DNA from: Candidatus Calescibacterium sp.
GTDB lineage: Bacteria > Calescibacteriota > Calescibacteriia > Calescibacteriales > Calescibacteriaceae
Assembly (NCBI GenBank): GCA_025060505.1
Contig: JANXBU010000019.1
Location: forward strand, 1 to 32,853
Reading direction: 5' to 3'
Length of the DNA: 32,853 nt
Each line of letters opens with the position of its first letter. Within the stretch, counting starts at the first letter, position 1. The position numbers and the translations under genes were made by a program. Positions 6,954 through 16,106 of the stretch are shown one piece after another. The notes under the pieces are model-generated. The model was not told the DNA's origin, searched no databases, and saw only the letters and a program-made list of their open reading frames with translations.

Positions 6954-9548
6954 TCATTTTGTTTTCACAAGCCATCCCTTAACTATTGTTCCATCTGGGA
7001 AGTTCCCATAAGCAGAAACGAAAACTAAGTTAGGTAGACAATACTTTTTAGCTGAAATTGATATTGGTTCAACATCGTCTGGCAGTTTTAAGAGCACAAC
7101 AACTTTCATATCGGAAGCCCTTATTATTCCAAACCCCTTTGATATCCCGAGATCCGACAAGAAAAATATATGTCCATCTTCAAAATCTGAGTCATAAATA
7201 TCACCAACAGGGAGAATGAATGATCTGCTTGAAGATTGAATTATGGAATTATTCTCAAATCTGTGTTCAGATACTCCAAATGCATTCATACAGTATATTT
7301 TTGTTTTATCATCTGAAACTGCTATATCTTGACATCCAAAAGAAACATTTAAAACTTTTTCAAGGTCATCTTTTAGTATAAGTAAGGAGTTTCCAGAAAA
7401 CAAGAAGAAGAAGGGTGAGATGTAGATAGTCTTTTTGAGCTGATATATCTCTGAAAAGTTCAAATTCAGAAAAGACGAGAAATTTTTCTTGGCATAGAAA
7501 ATTCCGGAGCTTCCTCCAGTTATGAAGTAGGTTGAGCCGGCGGAGAATCCAGTTATATCGGAGCTACCAACAGTTACTGAAAATGAAAAGTCTGTATCTG
7601 ATAAGAAAAGACTGTTTCCGGTGTTGAATATTGCATATGTTTTGTTATCTGGACCTTTTTGTACAGATACAGCGTCTTTGCTTATATACGTGGAGATAAC
7701 TGGAAATCCACCGGAAGGAGAGAAAACAGAAGATATATCTGCTGTTACTATTCCTCCTCCGTCTGGAAAAGTCATAAACGTTTTGCCGGCATTGCAATCT
7801 GTTTCTATTATCTGTGAAGTCTTTATATTTGTGTTTCTGAATCCTCCTATTTTCTTAGTTTTCTTTGAAGCTGGAAATTCAAGAATGTTTATTGTGTTTT
7901 TCTCATCAATTACTGCTACTGTGGTTTTCCCGAGAAAAGAGGAAAAAACAGCTCTGTCAGATATTTTCAGACCTTCGACTCCACCAATGCTTTGGTTCGC
8001 GCTGAAATCATGTATTTTTGTTCTGTATTCTCCAATATCTTTGTTCAGATATGAAACGGCTACATAAGATAGATCAAACGGAGAAACTTTTAAAGAGAGT
8101 ATATCAATGTTGCTTCCAACCGAGGCGTTGGCGCTACCTATGTCATAAAATTTTCCAGAAGAAAAATCAAAACCGAATGCAAAAATTTTTCCTTTGACTG
8201 AGCTAAAATCTGAGGAATACGCGGCTATAGCTTTTGAGAAATCGCCCTCTATATCGAAAAGTGAAGGTGTGTATGTTAGGTTATATTTTTCCGGTTCTTT
8301 TACCTCGCATATATCGACGAGAAAGTCAATTTTGTATGAATGAACTTCATTTATGTATCCCACAAACGCATATCCGTTTATGAATTCTATAATTCTTGGT
8401 CCTGCTGGAATGATCTTTCTGCATATTGGAGTTGAAGCATCAAAAGATGTTATATCAAAAACAACAATATCTCCATTTTCCTGAAAGCTTCTGAGAACTA
8501 TGGCATATCTTTTATTTGTGGTTTTGTATATATCAAAGCCAATGGTTCCGAATATGCTGTTTGGATTTACTACGTTTTCGGTTATGTTCCCAGAGAAGTC
8601 TATAAAAACAATATTGAATTTATCTGTTATTTTCAGTATCCATATCCCCTCGCTGGTTGATTTCAGCCATCTTATATCTCCGGCAGCTCCGCCAATTCTC
8701 TTTATTACATCACCATCTTTTGAAATCACAGATATATACGGTGGAGTTATGGCAGCTATTTTATCTTCAAAGGAACTGAAGTTTATAATTTTTCCAACCC
8801 CGTAGTTCAGAACCTCCGTAAATGGATAAGATATTATAAAAGAAAGGCAGCTTTGTTCCGTTTTTTTACCGCAGAATGATTCCGCATACCAACATAATGA
8901 CCAATCACCAAAATCGGGGGCGGAAGCAGAAATGAGACACGAGTTTTGAAATCTGTTATCCGGAATACAATTTATTTTCTGTGGAGTTTCATAACCCGCA
9001 TAAAATGTAACCTGTTGAAGACTCATGTTTTTTGGACGAACCAGTATGTTTGCTGATTTTGATGTGCTATCTATTACTTGCGCAATAACTTCAATAGAAG
9101 GTTGCGGACATAAGAAAGTAACTCTTATTTTTGATTCCTTTTTGACGCTACAATTTTTAATCTTCCCACCTTCTGATTCACTCCATAAAAAGTAAAATGC
9201 ATCTCTGAAATCTCCAACAGATGAGTATATGGCATTGTATGAAAAAGAATTCTGAGGTGTTAGCTCATAGCTGTAAATATCATCTATAAAATTATCTGCT
9301 CCAAAGTCAATCATTACCGATGTTATACCTTCGGAGTTAACTCCTTTAAATGTAGCTGAGTATGTAACCTGCAGCGGCGAATCTCCAGAAATTTCTTCAG
9401 GAAAAAAAACAACAGATGAGTCACAAGGCGGGGTAGCTGGAGGAGGATTATTACCAGAGTTCTGAGTTTTTCCGTTTTTATTGCTACTACAAGCTATTAT
9501 GAAGATTATGGCTATGGTCAAAGCATAGCTTATTTTTCTATTGAGCAT
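6954..9548 (-). CDS. Large lipoprotein with PKD-like domain and propeller-like body
   Basis: Predicted lipoprotein of 864 residues. The signal peptide ends in 'IFIIAC' with the lipid-attached cysteine at 20, followed by a low-complexity linker rich in N, G and P ('NNPPPATPP'). Residues of about 50-150 read like a PKD/Ig-type domain ('PLQVTYSATFKG', 'MIDFGADN', 'SSVGDFRDAFYF'). The rest is a long run of short beta repeats containing 'SKDGDVIKRIGG' and 'VSDDKTKIYCMNAFG', as in beta-propellers. No catalytic motif is visible. It probably sits in the outer membrane facing periplasm or surface. It is the middle gene of a three-gene operon: 9 bp after another lipoprotein and 35 bp before the ABC ATPase. 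The start is fixed by the signal peptide. The function is not recognised. Confidence 0.85.
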   Translation of the reverse strand: MLNRKISYALTIAIIFIIACSSNKNGKTQNSGNNPPPATPPCDSSVVFFPEEISGDSPLQVTYSATFKGVNSEGITSVMIDFGADNFIDDIYSYELTPQNSFSYNAIYSSVGDFRDAFYFLWSESEGGKIKNCSVKKESKIRVTFLCPQPSIEVIAQVIDSTSKSANILVRPKNMSLQQVTFYAGYETPQKINCIPDNRFQNSCLISASAPDFGDWSLCWYAESFCGKKTEQSCLSFIISYPFTEVLNYGVGKIINFSSFEDKIAAITPPYISVISKDGDVIKRIGGAAGDIRWLKSTSEGIWILKITDKFNIVFIDFSGNITENVVNPNSIFGTIGFDIYKTTNKRYAIVLRSFQENGDIVVFDITSFDASTPICRKIIPAGPRIIEFINGYAFVGYINEVHSYKIDFLVDICEVKEPEKYNLTYTPSLFDIEGDFSKAIAAYSSDFSSVKGKIFAFGFDFSSGKFYDIGSANASVGSNIDILSLKVSPFDLSYVAVSYLNKDIGEYRTKIHDFSANQSIGGVEGLKISDRAVFSSFLGKTTVAVIDEKNTINILEFPASKKTKKIGGFRNTNIKTSQIIETDCNAGKTFMTFPDGGGIVTADISSVFSPSGGFPVISTYISKDAVSVQKGPDNKTYAIFNTGNSLFLSDTDFSFSVTVGSSDITGFSAGSTYFITGGSSGIFYAKKNFSSFLNLNFSEIYQLKKTIYISPFFFLFSGNSLLILKDDLEKVLNVSFGCQDIAVSDDKTKIYCMNAFGVSEHRFENNSIIQSSSRSFILPVGDIYDSDFEDGHIFFLSDLGISKGFGIIRASDMKVVVLLKLPDDVEPISISAKKYCLPNLVFVSAYGNFPDGTIVKGWLVKTK

Positions 9549-9557
9549 AAAGTTTAT

Positions 9558-11075
9558 TTATTGTTGAGTGGTATTTTTTTGGTTTTTGATCGCTTCTTTT
9601 ACTTCGTTTATGACGTCAAATACAGAAAAATAAAGTTCAAATGATCCTTTCACTATTTTGATGTAAGATACTCCAATTTTCCCGTATATTGGTATGAAAG
9701 ATGAGAACAAATGGTATCCAGCTGATACCTGAGAAATTATAGTGCTTTTTATCCATCTTTCTTCTTGGGTTGGAGGAGAAGGATTTCTGATCAGAACTCT
9801 CACAGAGTTTCTAAGAGAATCTGAATATACAATTGCTGGTGTTGTTTTATCATCTATTTTGAAAGTTACAAGGTTTATTGGACTTCCAATCTGAGCTGGC
9901 TCAACCTCTTCGGTCTCCCAAATTTCTCCGTTTTTCTGTGAGAACTTTATTCTCATATTTGTGGAGTCATAAAACGCTATAATTGGAGCCAGAAGTTCGT
10001 TAAAGGAAACAGAGCAAAATACACCGTCATCTTCTGGGGATGTGTCTGTTCTTATGTAGCTTACATAAAATTTCATGTTCAAATTGAACTCTTTGTCTGG
10101 TCCAACAATGTTTCCTGAAAGCACTATGTTTTTCTGTCCCCTGAATCTCCAGAAATCTTTTGGAACCTCTTTTCTTCCACCTGGACCAACTGCGAATATG
10201 TAAGTATCAAGCTTTGCTTCGTTTGAGGGAAATTGGAGTTCTGCTGTGTATTCTCCGGGGGTTACTTGAGAAAATCTGATCTCTTCGTTGAAAACTCTCT
10301 GCCAGTTCGGTATTGAGATAGCCCAACTTTGTTCGCCTTTTTTCTTGAACGCATACTTTGTGTTCCCGTTTTCAGAATCATAGTAGCTAACATGAATTGT
10401 TCCTGCACTGTCCATTGTCATATCTACACATTCAGATATTCCGCCTCCTGCTGGAACTCTTGAAACTTCACCTACTGCTGGATCTATAACTTCACAGGAG
10501 ACTAGTTCTCCGTTTGTCCTGAAGGATATGTAGTATAGTTTTTTATCCATACCTATGTATGCTACATGGATTATATCTTCTGGGTCTATTATTGCATCAA
10601 GTTTTTCTGCTTTGCTCTCAAATCCGCATGTTGGAGCTGGTTCATCTATCCATTTTCCTTCATCTTCTCTGCGAGCATGAAAGATTCTGAAAAGATGCGT
10701 TCCACCTTCTATGTGGCGTATGTATATAACATGTGGCTTGTTTGATGAGTCAATAAGAACCTTTGCCGATATTCCAAAATTATCTCCGACTCCAGCTTGT
10801 GTTATTATCTCTGTCTTTTCAAATCCCTTTCTCAAATTAGAAGAGTAGCTCCAAAGAATCGTTGCCCTTGGTATCTGGTAATACACAATATGAATTCCGC
10901 CTTTTTTGTCTTGAGCAAAAGAATTATAAAGCCCACTATCTCCAGATGCTACAAGTATGTCTCCTTCATAAATAGTTATTCTTTTTTCTTCATCATAGTC
11001 AAGAGAAAATCTACCGCATCCAACAAGTAAACCAGCAAGTAAAATTAAAAAGAGATTTTTCAGTATGTTGCTCAT
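9558..11075 (-). CDS. Lipoprotein with BNR/sialidase-like repeats
   Basis: First gene of the lipoprotein/ABC operon. The frame is open back to an ATG at 11129, but the ATG at 11075 gives a clean lipoprotein signal ('MSNILKNLFLILLAGLLVGC', C20), so it is chosen; length 505 residues. The body has repeats of the form 'HVIYIRH', 'HVAYIGMDKKLYYISF' and 'IHVSYYDSENGNTKYAF', the pattern of BNR-like propellers in exo-sialidase-fold proteins. No sialidase catalytic set was identified, so it is more likely a binding or structural surface protein. It ends 9 bp before the next lipoprotein gene, so the two are surely co-transcribed. Function unknown. Confidence 0.8.
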   Translation of the reverse strand: MSNILKNLFLILLAGLLVGCGRFSLDYDEEKRITIYEGDILVASGDSGLYNSFAQDKKGGIHIVYYQIPRATILWSYSSNLRKGFEKTEIITQAGVGDNFGISAKVLIDSSNKPHVIYIRHIEGGTHLFRIFHARREDEGKWIDEPAPTCGFESKAEKLDAIIDPEDIIHVAYIGMDKKLYYISFRTNGELVSCEVIDPAVGEVSRVPAGGGISECVDMTMDSAGTIHVSYYDSENGNTKYAFKKKGEQSWAISIPNWQRVFNEEIRFSQVTPGEYTAELQFPSNEAKLDTYIFAVGPGGRKEVPKDFWRFRGQKNIVLSGNIVGPDKEFNLNMKFYVSYIRTDTSPEDDGVFCSVSFNELLAPIIAFYDSTNMRIKFSQKNGEIWETEEVEPAQIGSPINLVTFKIDDKTTPAIVYSDSLRNSVRVLIRNPSPPTQEERWIKSTIISQVSAGYHLFSSFIPIYGKIGVSYIKIVKGSFELYFSVFDVINEVKEAIKNQKNTTQQ

Positions 11076-11476
11076 TAAACTATAAAATATTAAGCATTCA
11101 TAACAAATTATGTTTAAAGTTCTGCTCAATTTACAGTTAGTTGAAGATGTTCGTTCATTGATTATACCGAAAAATTCGGAGGATTGTGGGAGCCATTATT
11201 GCAAAAAATTAATGCAAAAAATTAGGAAATCATTCAATGATTATAAAAAGAGAGAGCTGATGCAAAAAGATGAATGTTCAGAATCTGGTGAAATCATATA
11301 TTATACCGTTTTTTTGCTTTGTTGCAATAATGTAGTTTTATCTTGCGTCAATTTTTCAGACCTTTTTATTGAATTCGATGTTTTCAACAGAGCTGTTCTT
11401 TTTGTTATTGTTTCCCAAGTAATATAGACTTTTTGAAATTTGTTTTCTGGTACTCATTTTGATTAGATGTAAAATA
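11076..11476. other. Intergenic region between the lipoprotein operon and hemA
   Basis: About 400 bp holding the promoters of two divergent units. It contains a short direct duplication, 'gcaaaaaatta' at about 11200 and 11213. A 105-codon plus-strand frame (11110-11427) crosses it, with a lysine-rich first half and a hydrophobic second half. It lacks a Shine-Dalgarno and any recognisable family feature, so it is not called a gene. No RNA gene is recognised. Confidence 0.4.
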
Positions 11477-12637
11477 ATGTTACCAGACCTTATAGGCCAG
11501 CTCAAATTGGAAACCTATAACTTTTCTTCTCATTCTGTTAGCGATAGGGAGAAGATAATTTGTGGTTTTGATTTTAAGAATCTGGAAAGTATCGAGAGAT
11601 TTAAGAAATATGGGGTCAAGGATCTGGTTCCATTTGTCACCTGTGGTAGAATAGAGTTCATTTATTTTTCAGATAGATTTTTAGGATTTGATGGTTTTGA
11701 GAAACTCTCTGATTTTGATGCTATTGAGCATCTTGTTTCTGTTGTTTCTGGGGTAAACTCTCTTGTTGTTGGAGAAACACAGATAGTAAGTCAGTTCAAG
11801 AAAGCTTTTTACGATGCTATCTCAGCAGGTTTAGCAACCACAAAAATTTTTTCCATATTTTCCGAAGTCATGAGAATAGAAAAACGCGTGAGAAGCGAGA
11901 TCAATATACCTTCCTTATCTTTCGGTAGTGTCGTCAAAAGCAAATCTCTTGAAATTTTTGGAGATATAAGCGATAAGGTTCTTTTTGTTATTGGAACTGG
12001 TGAGGTGGCACACGATATATACAGGATTTCTAAAAATTTCAAAAAGACTCTGATCTTCTCTCGCAAAAAAGATAGAGCAGAGCAGAAAGTCAAAAAGATT
12101 CAGGAATTCTTCGGAGCAGACTCAGAATTTATTTGTTCTATTGAACAAGGTATAGAAATCGCAGATGTTGTTGTTGTTGCTACAGGACATTTTGGTTTCT
12201 TAATAAAACCAGATTTTGTAAAGAACATAAATAAGAAGAAAAAGATATTCTTTGATCTTTCTGTTCCAAGAAATATATCTCCAGATGTCTGCAATAATGA
12301 AAACATACTGCTTTATAATGTAGATTCTTTCAGAAGAACTGTCGCTGATTTCGAAACCATAGAACTTGCAAAAAAGATAATAAAATCTGAAATTGATAAA
12401 CTAAAATTTCGTGTTGAGATGGAAAGAAAGGTCAAAGATATAGCTACTTTAAAAAGCGATTTCCAAAAAATAATCACCGATTACACCAAAAAATATTTGA
12501 ACATTCCGGAAGATGAGATAGAAGATTTTTCAAAGTCGCTTTCAAACAGGCTCCTTGCAAGATTTTTTGAAGATATGAAGTCAGCTGATATCTTTACTGA
12601 TTCGCAGGAGATTCGTTCTTTCAAAAAGAGTAAATGA
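11477..12637 (+). CDS. hemA: Glutamyl-tRNA reductase
   Basis: GluTR reduces glutamyl-tRNA(Glu) to glutamate-1-semialdehyde with NADPH, the first step of C5 tetrapyrrole synthesis. From the ATG at 11477 the protein has 386 residues; a TTG at 11459 would add six. Seen: the 'SSHSVSDREK' region (18-26), catalytic C56, the allosteric/tRNA motif 'GVNSLVVGETQIVSQ' (92-106), 'KRVRSEINI' (136-144), the Rossmann turn 'VIGTGEVAHD' (171-180) and 'DLSVPRNISPDV'. The C-terminal helical dimerisation domain is present but short. The normally invariant 'TCNR' around the catalytic cysteine reads 'TCGR' (55-58), an Asn-to-Gly change. No other haem gene is adjacent; a downstream ATG overlapping the stop opens only a 7-codon frame. 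CcmF in this window also depends on haem supply. Confidence 0.94.
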   Translation: MLPDLIGQLKLETYNFSSHSVSDREKIICGFDFKNLESIERFKKYGVKDLVPFVTCGRIEFIYFSDRFLGFDGFEKLSDFDAIEHLVSVVSGVNSLVVGETQIVSQFKKAFYDAISAGLATTKIFSIFSEVMRIEKRVRSEINIPSLSFGSVVKSKSLEIFGDISDKVLFVIGTGEVAHDIYRISKNFKKTLIFSRKKDRAEQKVKKIQEFFGADSEFICSIEQGIEIADVVVVATGHFGFLIKPDFVKNINKKKKIFFDLSVPRNISPDVCNNENILLYNVDSFRRTVADFETIELAKKIIKSEIDKLKFRVEMERKVKDIATLKSDFQKIITDYTKKYLNIPEDEIEDFSKSLSNRLLARFFEDMKSADIFTDSQEIRSFKKSK

Positions 12638-12848
12638 AAATATCTGCTTTCCCCTGATCCAAAAAATCTAATGCTATGAGCTGCAAATTATTGGTTATAC
12701 TGATTATGGATTTGTTGTAATGGATTCTTGCCCGAATTTTTTCATATGACAACATCTGTTTTTCTCCTTAAGAAATATGGCAAAGTGCTTGAAGGAAGAA
12801 GAATTTGTTTTGTGAGAGCGGATTTATCTATTCCTTAGTTTTTTATCT

Positions 12849-12871
12849 GCTCCTTAGTTCTTAAAAGGAGC
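12849..12871. repeat. Inverted repeat between hemA and the lipocalin-like gene
   Basis: 'gctcctt' (12849-12855) and 'aaggagc' (12865-12871) can form a 7-bp stem with a 9-nt loop. It touches the stop codon of the minus-strand gene. No T-run follows on either strand, so it is at best a weak transcription or processing signal. 'tccttagtt' also occurs twice here (12834 and 12851). Confidence 0.4.
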
Positions 12872-13932
12872 TATTCGTAAATAAACTTTGCTGGATTATA
12901 TTCAAGCGGAGTTCTTGACCCAAATTCTGTGTGAAATGTTCCGTCGCAGAAAAGCTTTATTGTTTTTCCGTTGAGTTCAAAGGAGATCTCAGTGCTTTCT
13001 ACTTCGCTGTTGTGGCAGAATACCTTATCTCCACCGGGATCATCGTATATTGCCATTATAAAATTATCTTTTTTTGTGTTCATCTTCAGTGAAAAATTCA
13101 TTTTCTTTGATCTTATTTCCCAGAATACCGAGTCTTCTCCGTATTTCCATTTTGATGAGTTGAATATTATGTCTTTTATTCCGTTAAATTCATATATATT
13201 GTTTTTGTATTTTAGTGTAAAGATGTTTATTGGAGGAACTCTCAGAGGACCTGTTTTTTCAACAACCGTTAGTCCTTCAAAGAATGAGTCTTCCAGAATA
13301 TTTCCATTTTCATCTTTTATGAAGTTTGAGTGTCCCCATACCCACTTGTAAGCGTGTTTTTTGCCCCAGATGTGTGTCTGATAACCTACACCGTCGGAGA
13401 ACTCTAGGTTCTTAATAATTTCACCTGTTTGTGTGTCTTTCAGTGTGATGTATCCAGAAAATATGAGGTTTGGGTTTGGTGATAGAACAACTGTGTCAAC
13501 AGGTAGATAATAAGCGAAATCTGGTAGGTGTCTGAAGATGTAGCCTGTTGGTTCGAAGTTAAGTTCCCATGAAGCTGAAATGTTCCCGACTGTTATTTTC
13601 CCCTCTGATTTTTTTTCTGAGAAAATATTAGATTCCCCTATATTTATTCTAAAACTTCTGACTTCCCATTTGAATTCACTCAGCGGATATTTTCTGCATA
13701 TTCCAATTGGTTTTTCTCCTTTTTTGAAAACTGCACACCACACTCCTGCCCAATCGTTAAGCCCGTTTTCGGATATGTTTAAAGTGTATCTTATCCAAAA
13801 TCCATGATTATTCGCATTACCTGTTAGGTACCATACTTCGTAATGTTCTTTTGTTTTTCCATTCCATCTTGGAAGATTCTCTCTTATATAGTCTGGCTGT
13901 TCAGAAATCCTTTTCTCTGATTTTTTCCCCAT
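12871..13932 (-). CDS. Lipocalin-like protein of the CrtC/AttH/tocopherol-cyclase type
   Basis: Protein of 353 residues with no signal peptide or membrane segment, dominated by beta strands. Features recalling the AttH/CrtC/tocopherol-cyclase double-lipocalin fold are 'HYEVWYLTGNANNHGFWIRYTL' split over residues 30-51 and the central 'THIWGKKHAYKWVWGHSN' near residues 190-210, which matches the conserved H-x-W-G ... W-x-W-x-H/N signature. Such proteins hydrate or cyclise prenyl lipids, or simply bind hydrophobic ligands. The substrate here is unknown, and no carotenoid or quinone genes are adjacent. It lies divergently 98 bp from a lipoprotein gene, so promoters may overlap. The family call is from memory of the fold's motifs, at moderate certainty. 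Confidence 0.6.
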   Translation of the reverse strand: MGKKSEKRISEQPDYIRENLPRWNGKTKEHYEVWYLTGNANNHGFWIRYTLNISENGLNDWAGVWCAVFKKGEKPIGICRKYPLSEFKWEVRSFRINIGESNIFSEKKSEGKITVGNISASWELNFEPTGYIFRHLPDFAYYLPVDTVVLSPNPNLIFSGYITLKDTQTGEIIKNLEFSDGVGYQTHIWGKKHAYKWVWGHSNFIKDENGNILEDSFFEGLTVVEKTGPLRVPPINIFTLKYKNNIYEFNGIKDIIFNSSKWKYGEDSVFWEIRSKKMNFSLKMNTKKDNFIMAIYDDPGGDKVFCHNSEVESTEISFELNGKTIKLFCDGTFHTEFGSRTPLEYNPAKFIYE

Positions 13933-14030
13933 TGTATATTAAGTTTAGTTCCAATTTAATAAATTCCAAAAATTGCAATTTTTTCTGTTTTTTTGTCCAG
14001 TGAATAAAAAATTTGATTATAAATGCCCCT

Positions 14031-16073
14031 ATGTACTTTATGAATCTGTTTTCGTACTTTATAAACCTGTTTTCTTTATCGGTCAAAATTTTTATCTTTT
14101 TATCTCTTTTCTCTTGCGCTCAAAAATCTGAAAAGAAAAATAAAATAAATCTTCTGGTTCCTCAGCAGCTCGGCAATATATCTGAGTTCTTCAAAAATAT
14201 ACGCATAAGCAATCTTCAAGTCAAAAGTTGTGAAGATGCTCTATCTTGTATAGACGAAAAATCTGTGAATATATATGTTCAGAAAATAGATTGCTCTGAG
14301 TGCTATGTCATTCAGGATAAACAAAAATACTTTCTTGTTCAGGGTGGAGATCCCGCTGGTATAATATATGGTGTTGCGCATATTCTTGAGGTTCTGGGTT
14401 TTAGGTTCCCGCATCCGTTTTTCTTTGTAAAACCTAATGAGTTTGATGAGAACTCTGTAAGAAAAAATTTGAAACTCGACTCAAGATTTGAACCAACGGT
14501 TCCCCTGAGAGGATTTCAGCTCCATACTCTTCACCCAATAGAAGCTCTTTTTTCATTTCATGATCCCGGAAACTTTGAGGAAGCCAAGCAAATCATAAAC
14601 TGGGTTATTCTGAACAGGGGAAATTTTGTCCAATATGTCCCATTGGGAGATATAAGAAAAAGTGAAACAAGATATGAAACATGGAAAGACGTCAACGAAA
14701 AAATATTAGAATATTCTCACAAATACGGAGTTAAAGTTGGACTCAATCTACAGATATTTGCTCAGTCAAGTCTCCAGAACGCATACTTGCTTATAGAAGA
14801 GAAGGATTATGATAGAATTCTCAATCTACCGTTTGATGTTATAAATCTTTCTTTTGGTGAATTCGTTGGAGAAGATCCAGATACTTTTGTTCAGGAGGTA
14901 AACAAAGCTTACGATAAAATCAAAAGCAAAAAAGAAAATATAGAGATAACCGCAACAGTTCATGTAGGAGATTTTGAAGATCTATGGCTTGAGTACAGGG
15001 GAGAGAGACTTATGTACTACTTTCTTGTGAAGTTTGTCAATCCAGATATAATACCGCTTATTCACACTGTTATGTACTACAATCTCTTTGATTCGGCTGG
15101 AGGAGCATATAATCACAAGGATTTTAAGGAGCATAGGGATTTCCTTTTTGATCTGATGAAGCAGGGCAGAAAAGTCGGATATAAGCCCGAGACAGCTTAT
15201 TGGGTTGCTTTTGATAATCCTGTTCCATTGTATCTACCAATATATCTTGTTTCAAGGTGGCTTGATATTTATGAGATATTCAGACAAGCTGGGGATTCTA
15301 TCAGGAACTTTTATACTCATGTTATTTTTTCATCTGGTTGGGAGTGGGGCTACTGGCTTTATGACTACGCATCTTTGAGAATATCTTATTATCCTGCTCC
15401 TCCGACTTTCAGTGATATACTTTATGAATTTTTCGCGCCAGCAAAGAACGGAGATAAAATCGCTGAGCTTGTGTCAAAATTCGGATCAGTTCAATACAAA
15501 TATCTTATAGGAAATGAGCTTGCTGCTTATCTTGCTGGTGAGGATTTTTATGTCGGTATAGCCTGCGATACAAAGGTTATAATATCTCAACCATGCCGAA
15601 TATCTTTCAAGGAGCTCAAACAATCAACGGAGCGGCAAAGCTTCCTCAAAAACCTTGAAGACCTTGAAAAATTTGAATCAGAAATGAAGGAAATACTCGA
15701 TTCTATTTCTGGTGTAAAAACAGAAGGTGATTGGCAAAGGATTTTAGATGAGATAAAAGATGGAATGAGTATAACATATCTTCGTGCGAAATTTATAAGA
15801 AATCTGTATCTTGGTATAATAAAAGGTGATCACGCCAAGTATCTTTCCGAGGCTCAATCTATACTGGATGAAGCTCAAAAGATAGTTGAAAGAAGATTTC
15901 AGGGATTCTTCTATCCCAATCCAAGTATTCTGGTTGAGGATCTAGATAACCCAACGATATACAAATTCGGCTACTTGAAACAAGCTCATACACTCTGTTT
16001 GTGGAAAAGAGATATTGAGAAATTTAAGGAAGCTATTGGTCAGAATCACAATATACCAACCTGTATAAATTGA
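14031..16073 (+). CDS. Lipoprotein with GH20-type N-terminal domain (putative glycan-acting)
   Basis: Predicted lipoprotein of about 680 residues. The frame opens at a TTG (14013), but the ATG at 14031 gives a signal peptide ending 'FLSLFSC' with the lipid cysteine at 29; the ATG at 14040 is an alternative. 'VQGGDPAGIIYGVAHILEVL' split at about residues 103-122, then 'GFRFPHP', is the hallmark of the small alpha/beta domain preceding the TIM barrel in GH20, GH67, GH84 and GH115 enzymes. The following 'VPLRGFQLHTLHP' and alternating strands fit a TIM barrel. Catalytic acids cannot be assigned safely; 'NLSFGEFVGEDPD' contains candidates. A secreted glycan hydrolase or binding protein is inferred, in line with the lipoprotein GH1 nearby. 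The signal peptide contains an in-frame 21-bp duplication. Confidence 0.75.
   Translation: MYFMNLFSYFINLFSLSVKIFIFLSLFSCAQKSEKKNKINLLVPQQLGNISEFFKNIRISNLQVKSCEDALSCIDEKSVNIYVQKIDCSECYVIQDKQKYFLVQGGDPAGIIYGVAHILEVLGFRFPHPFFFVKPNEFDENSVRKNLKLDSRFEPTVPLRGFQLHTLHPIEALFSFHDPGNFEEAKQIINWVILNRGNFVQYVPLGDIRKSETRYETWKDVNEKILEYSHKYGVKVGLNLQIFAQSSLQNAYLLIEEKDYDRILNLPFDVINLSFGEFVGEDPDTFVQEVNKAYDKIKSKKENIEITATVHVGDFEDLWLEYRGERLMYYFLVKFVNPDIIPLIHTVMYYNLFDSAGGAYNHKDFKEHRDFLFDLMKQGRKVGYKPETAYWVAFDNPVPLYLPIYLVSRWLDIYEIFRQAGDSIRNFYTHVIFSSGWEWGYWLYDYASLRISYYPAPPTFSDILYEFFAPAKNGDKIAELVSKFGSVQYKYLIGNELAAYLAGEDFYVGIACDTKVIISQPCRISFKELKQSTERQSFLKNLEDLEKFESEMKEILDSISGVKTEGDWQRILDEIKDGMSITYLRAKFIRNLYLGIIKGDHAKYLSEAQSILDEAQKIVERRFQGFFYPNPSILVEDLDNPTIYKFGYLKQAHTLCLWKRDIEKFKEAIGQNHNIPTCIN
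14034..14075 (+). repeat. In-frame 21-bp tandem duplication in a signal peptide
   Basis: Codons 14034-14054 encode YFMNLFS and 14055-14075 encode YFINLFS. The DNA copies differ at only a few positions. Slippage lengthened the n/h region of the lipoprotein signal. Confidence 0.8.
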
Positions 16074-16075
16074 AA

Positions 16076-16095
16076 GAGCTCAAAAAATGGAGCTC
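16076..16095. repeat. Inverted repeat between convergent genes
   Basis: 'gagctc' (16076-16081) and 'gagctc' (16090-16095) are complementary and separated by 'aaaaaatg'. It sits in the short gap between two converging genes and could act as a modest bidirectional terminator, but has no T-run. Confidence 0.35.
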
Positions 16096-16106
16096 AGAAA
16101 ATAAGG

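Noticed and set aside
7621-8067. 148-codon plus-strand frame within the 864-residue lipoprotein gene
   Set aside because: Shadow of a well-supported minus-strand gene with lipobox and operon context.
11110-11427. 105-codon plus-strand frame between the lipoprotein operon and hemA
   Set aside because: No Shine-Dalgarno, no recognisable domain, scattered cysteines and a hydrophobic AT-driven tail; probably chance in AT-rich DNA.
12635-12661. ATG overlapping the hemA stop, as if hemC followed
   Set aside because: The frame stops after seven codons and nothing nearby resembles porphobilinogen deaminase.
12849-12871. Intrinsic terminator between hemA and the lipocalin-like gene
   Set aside because: The stem exists but no T-run follows on either strand; kept only as an inverted repeat.
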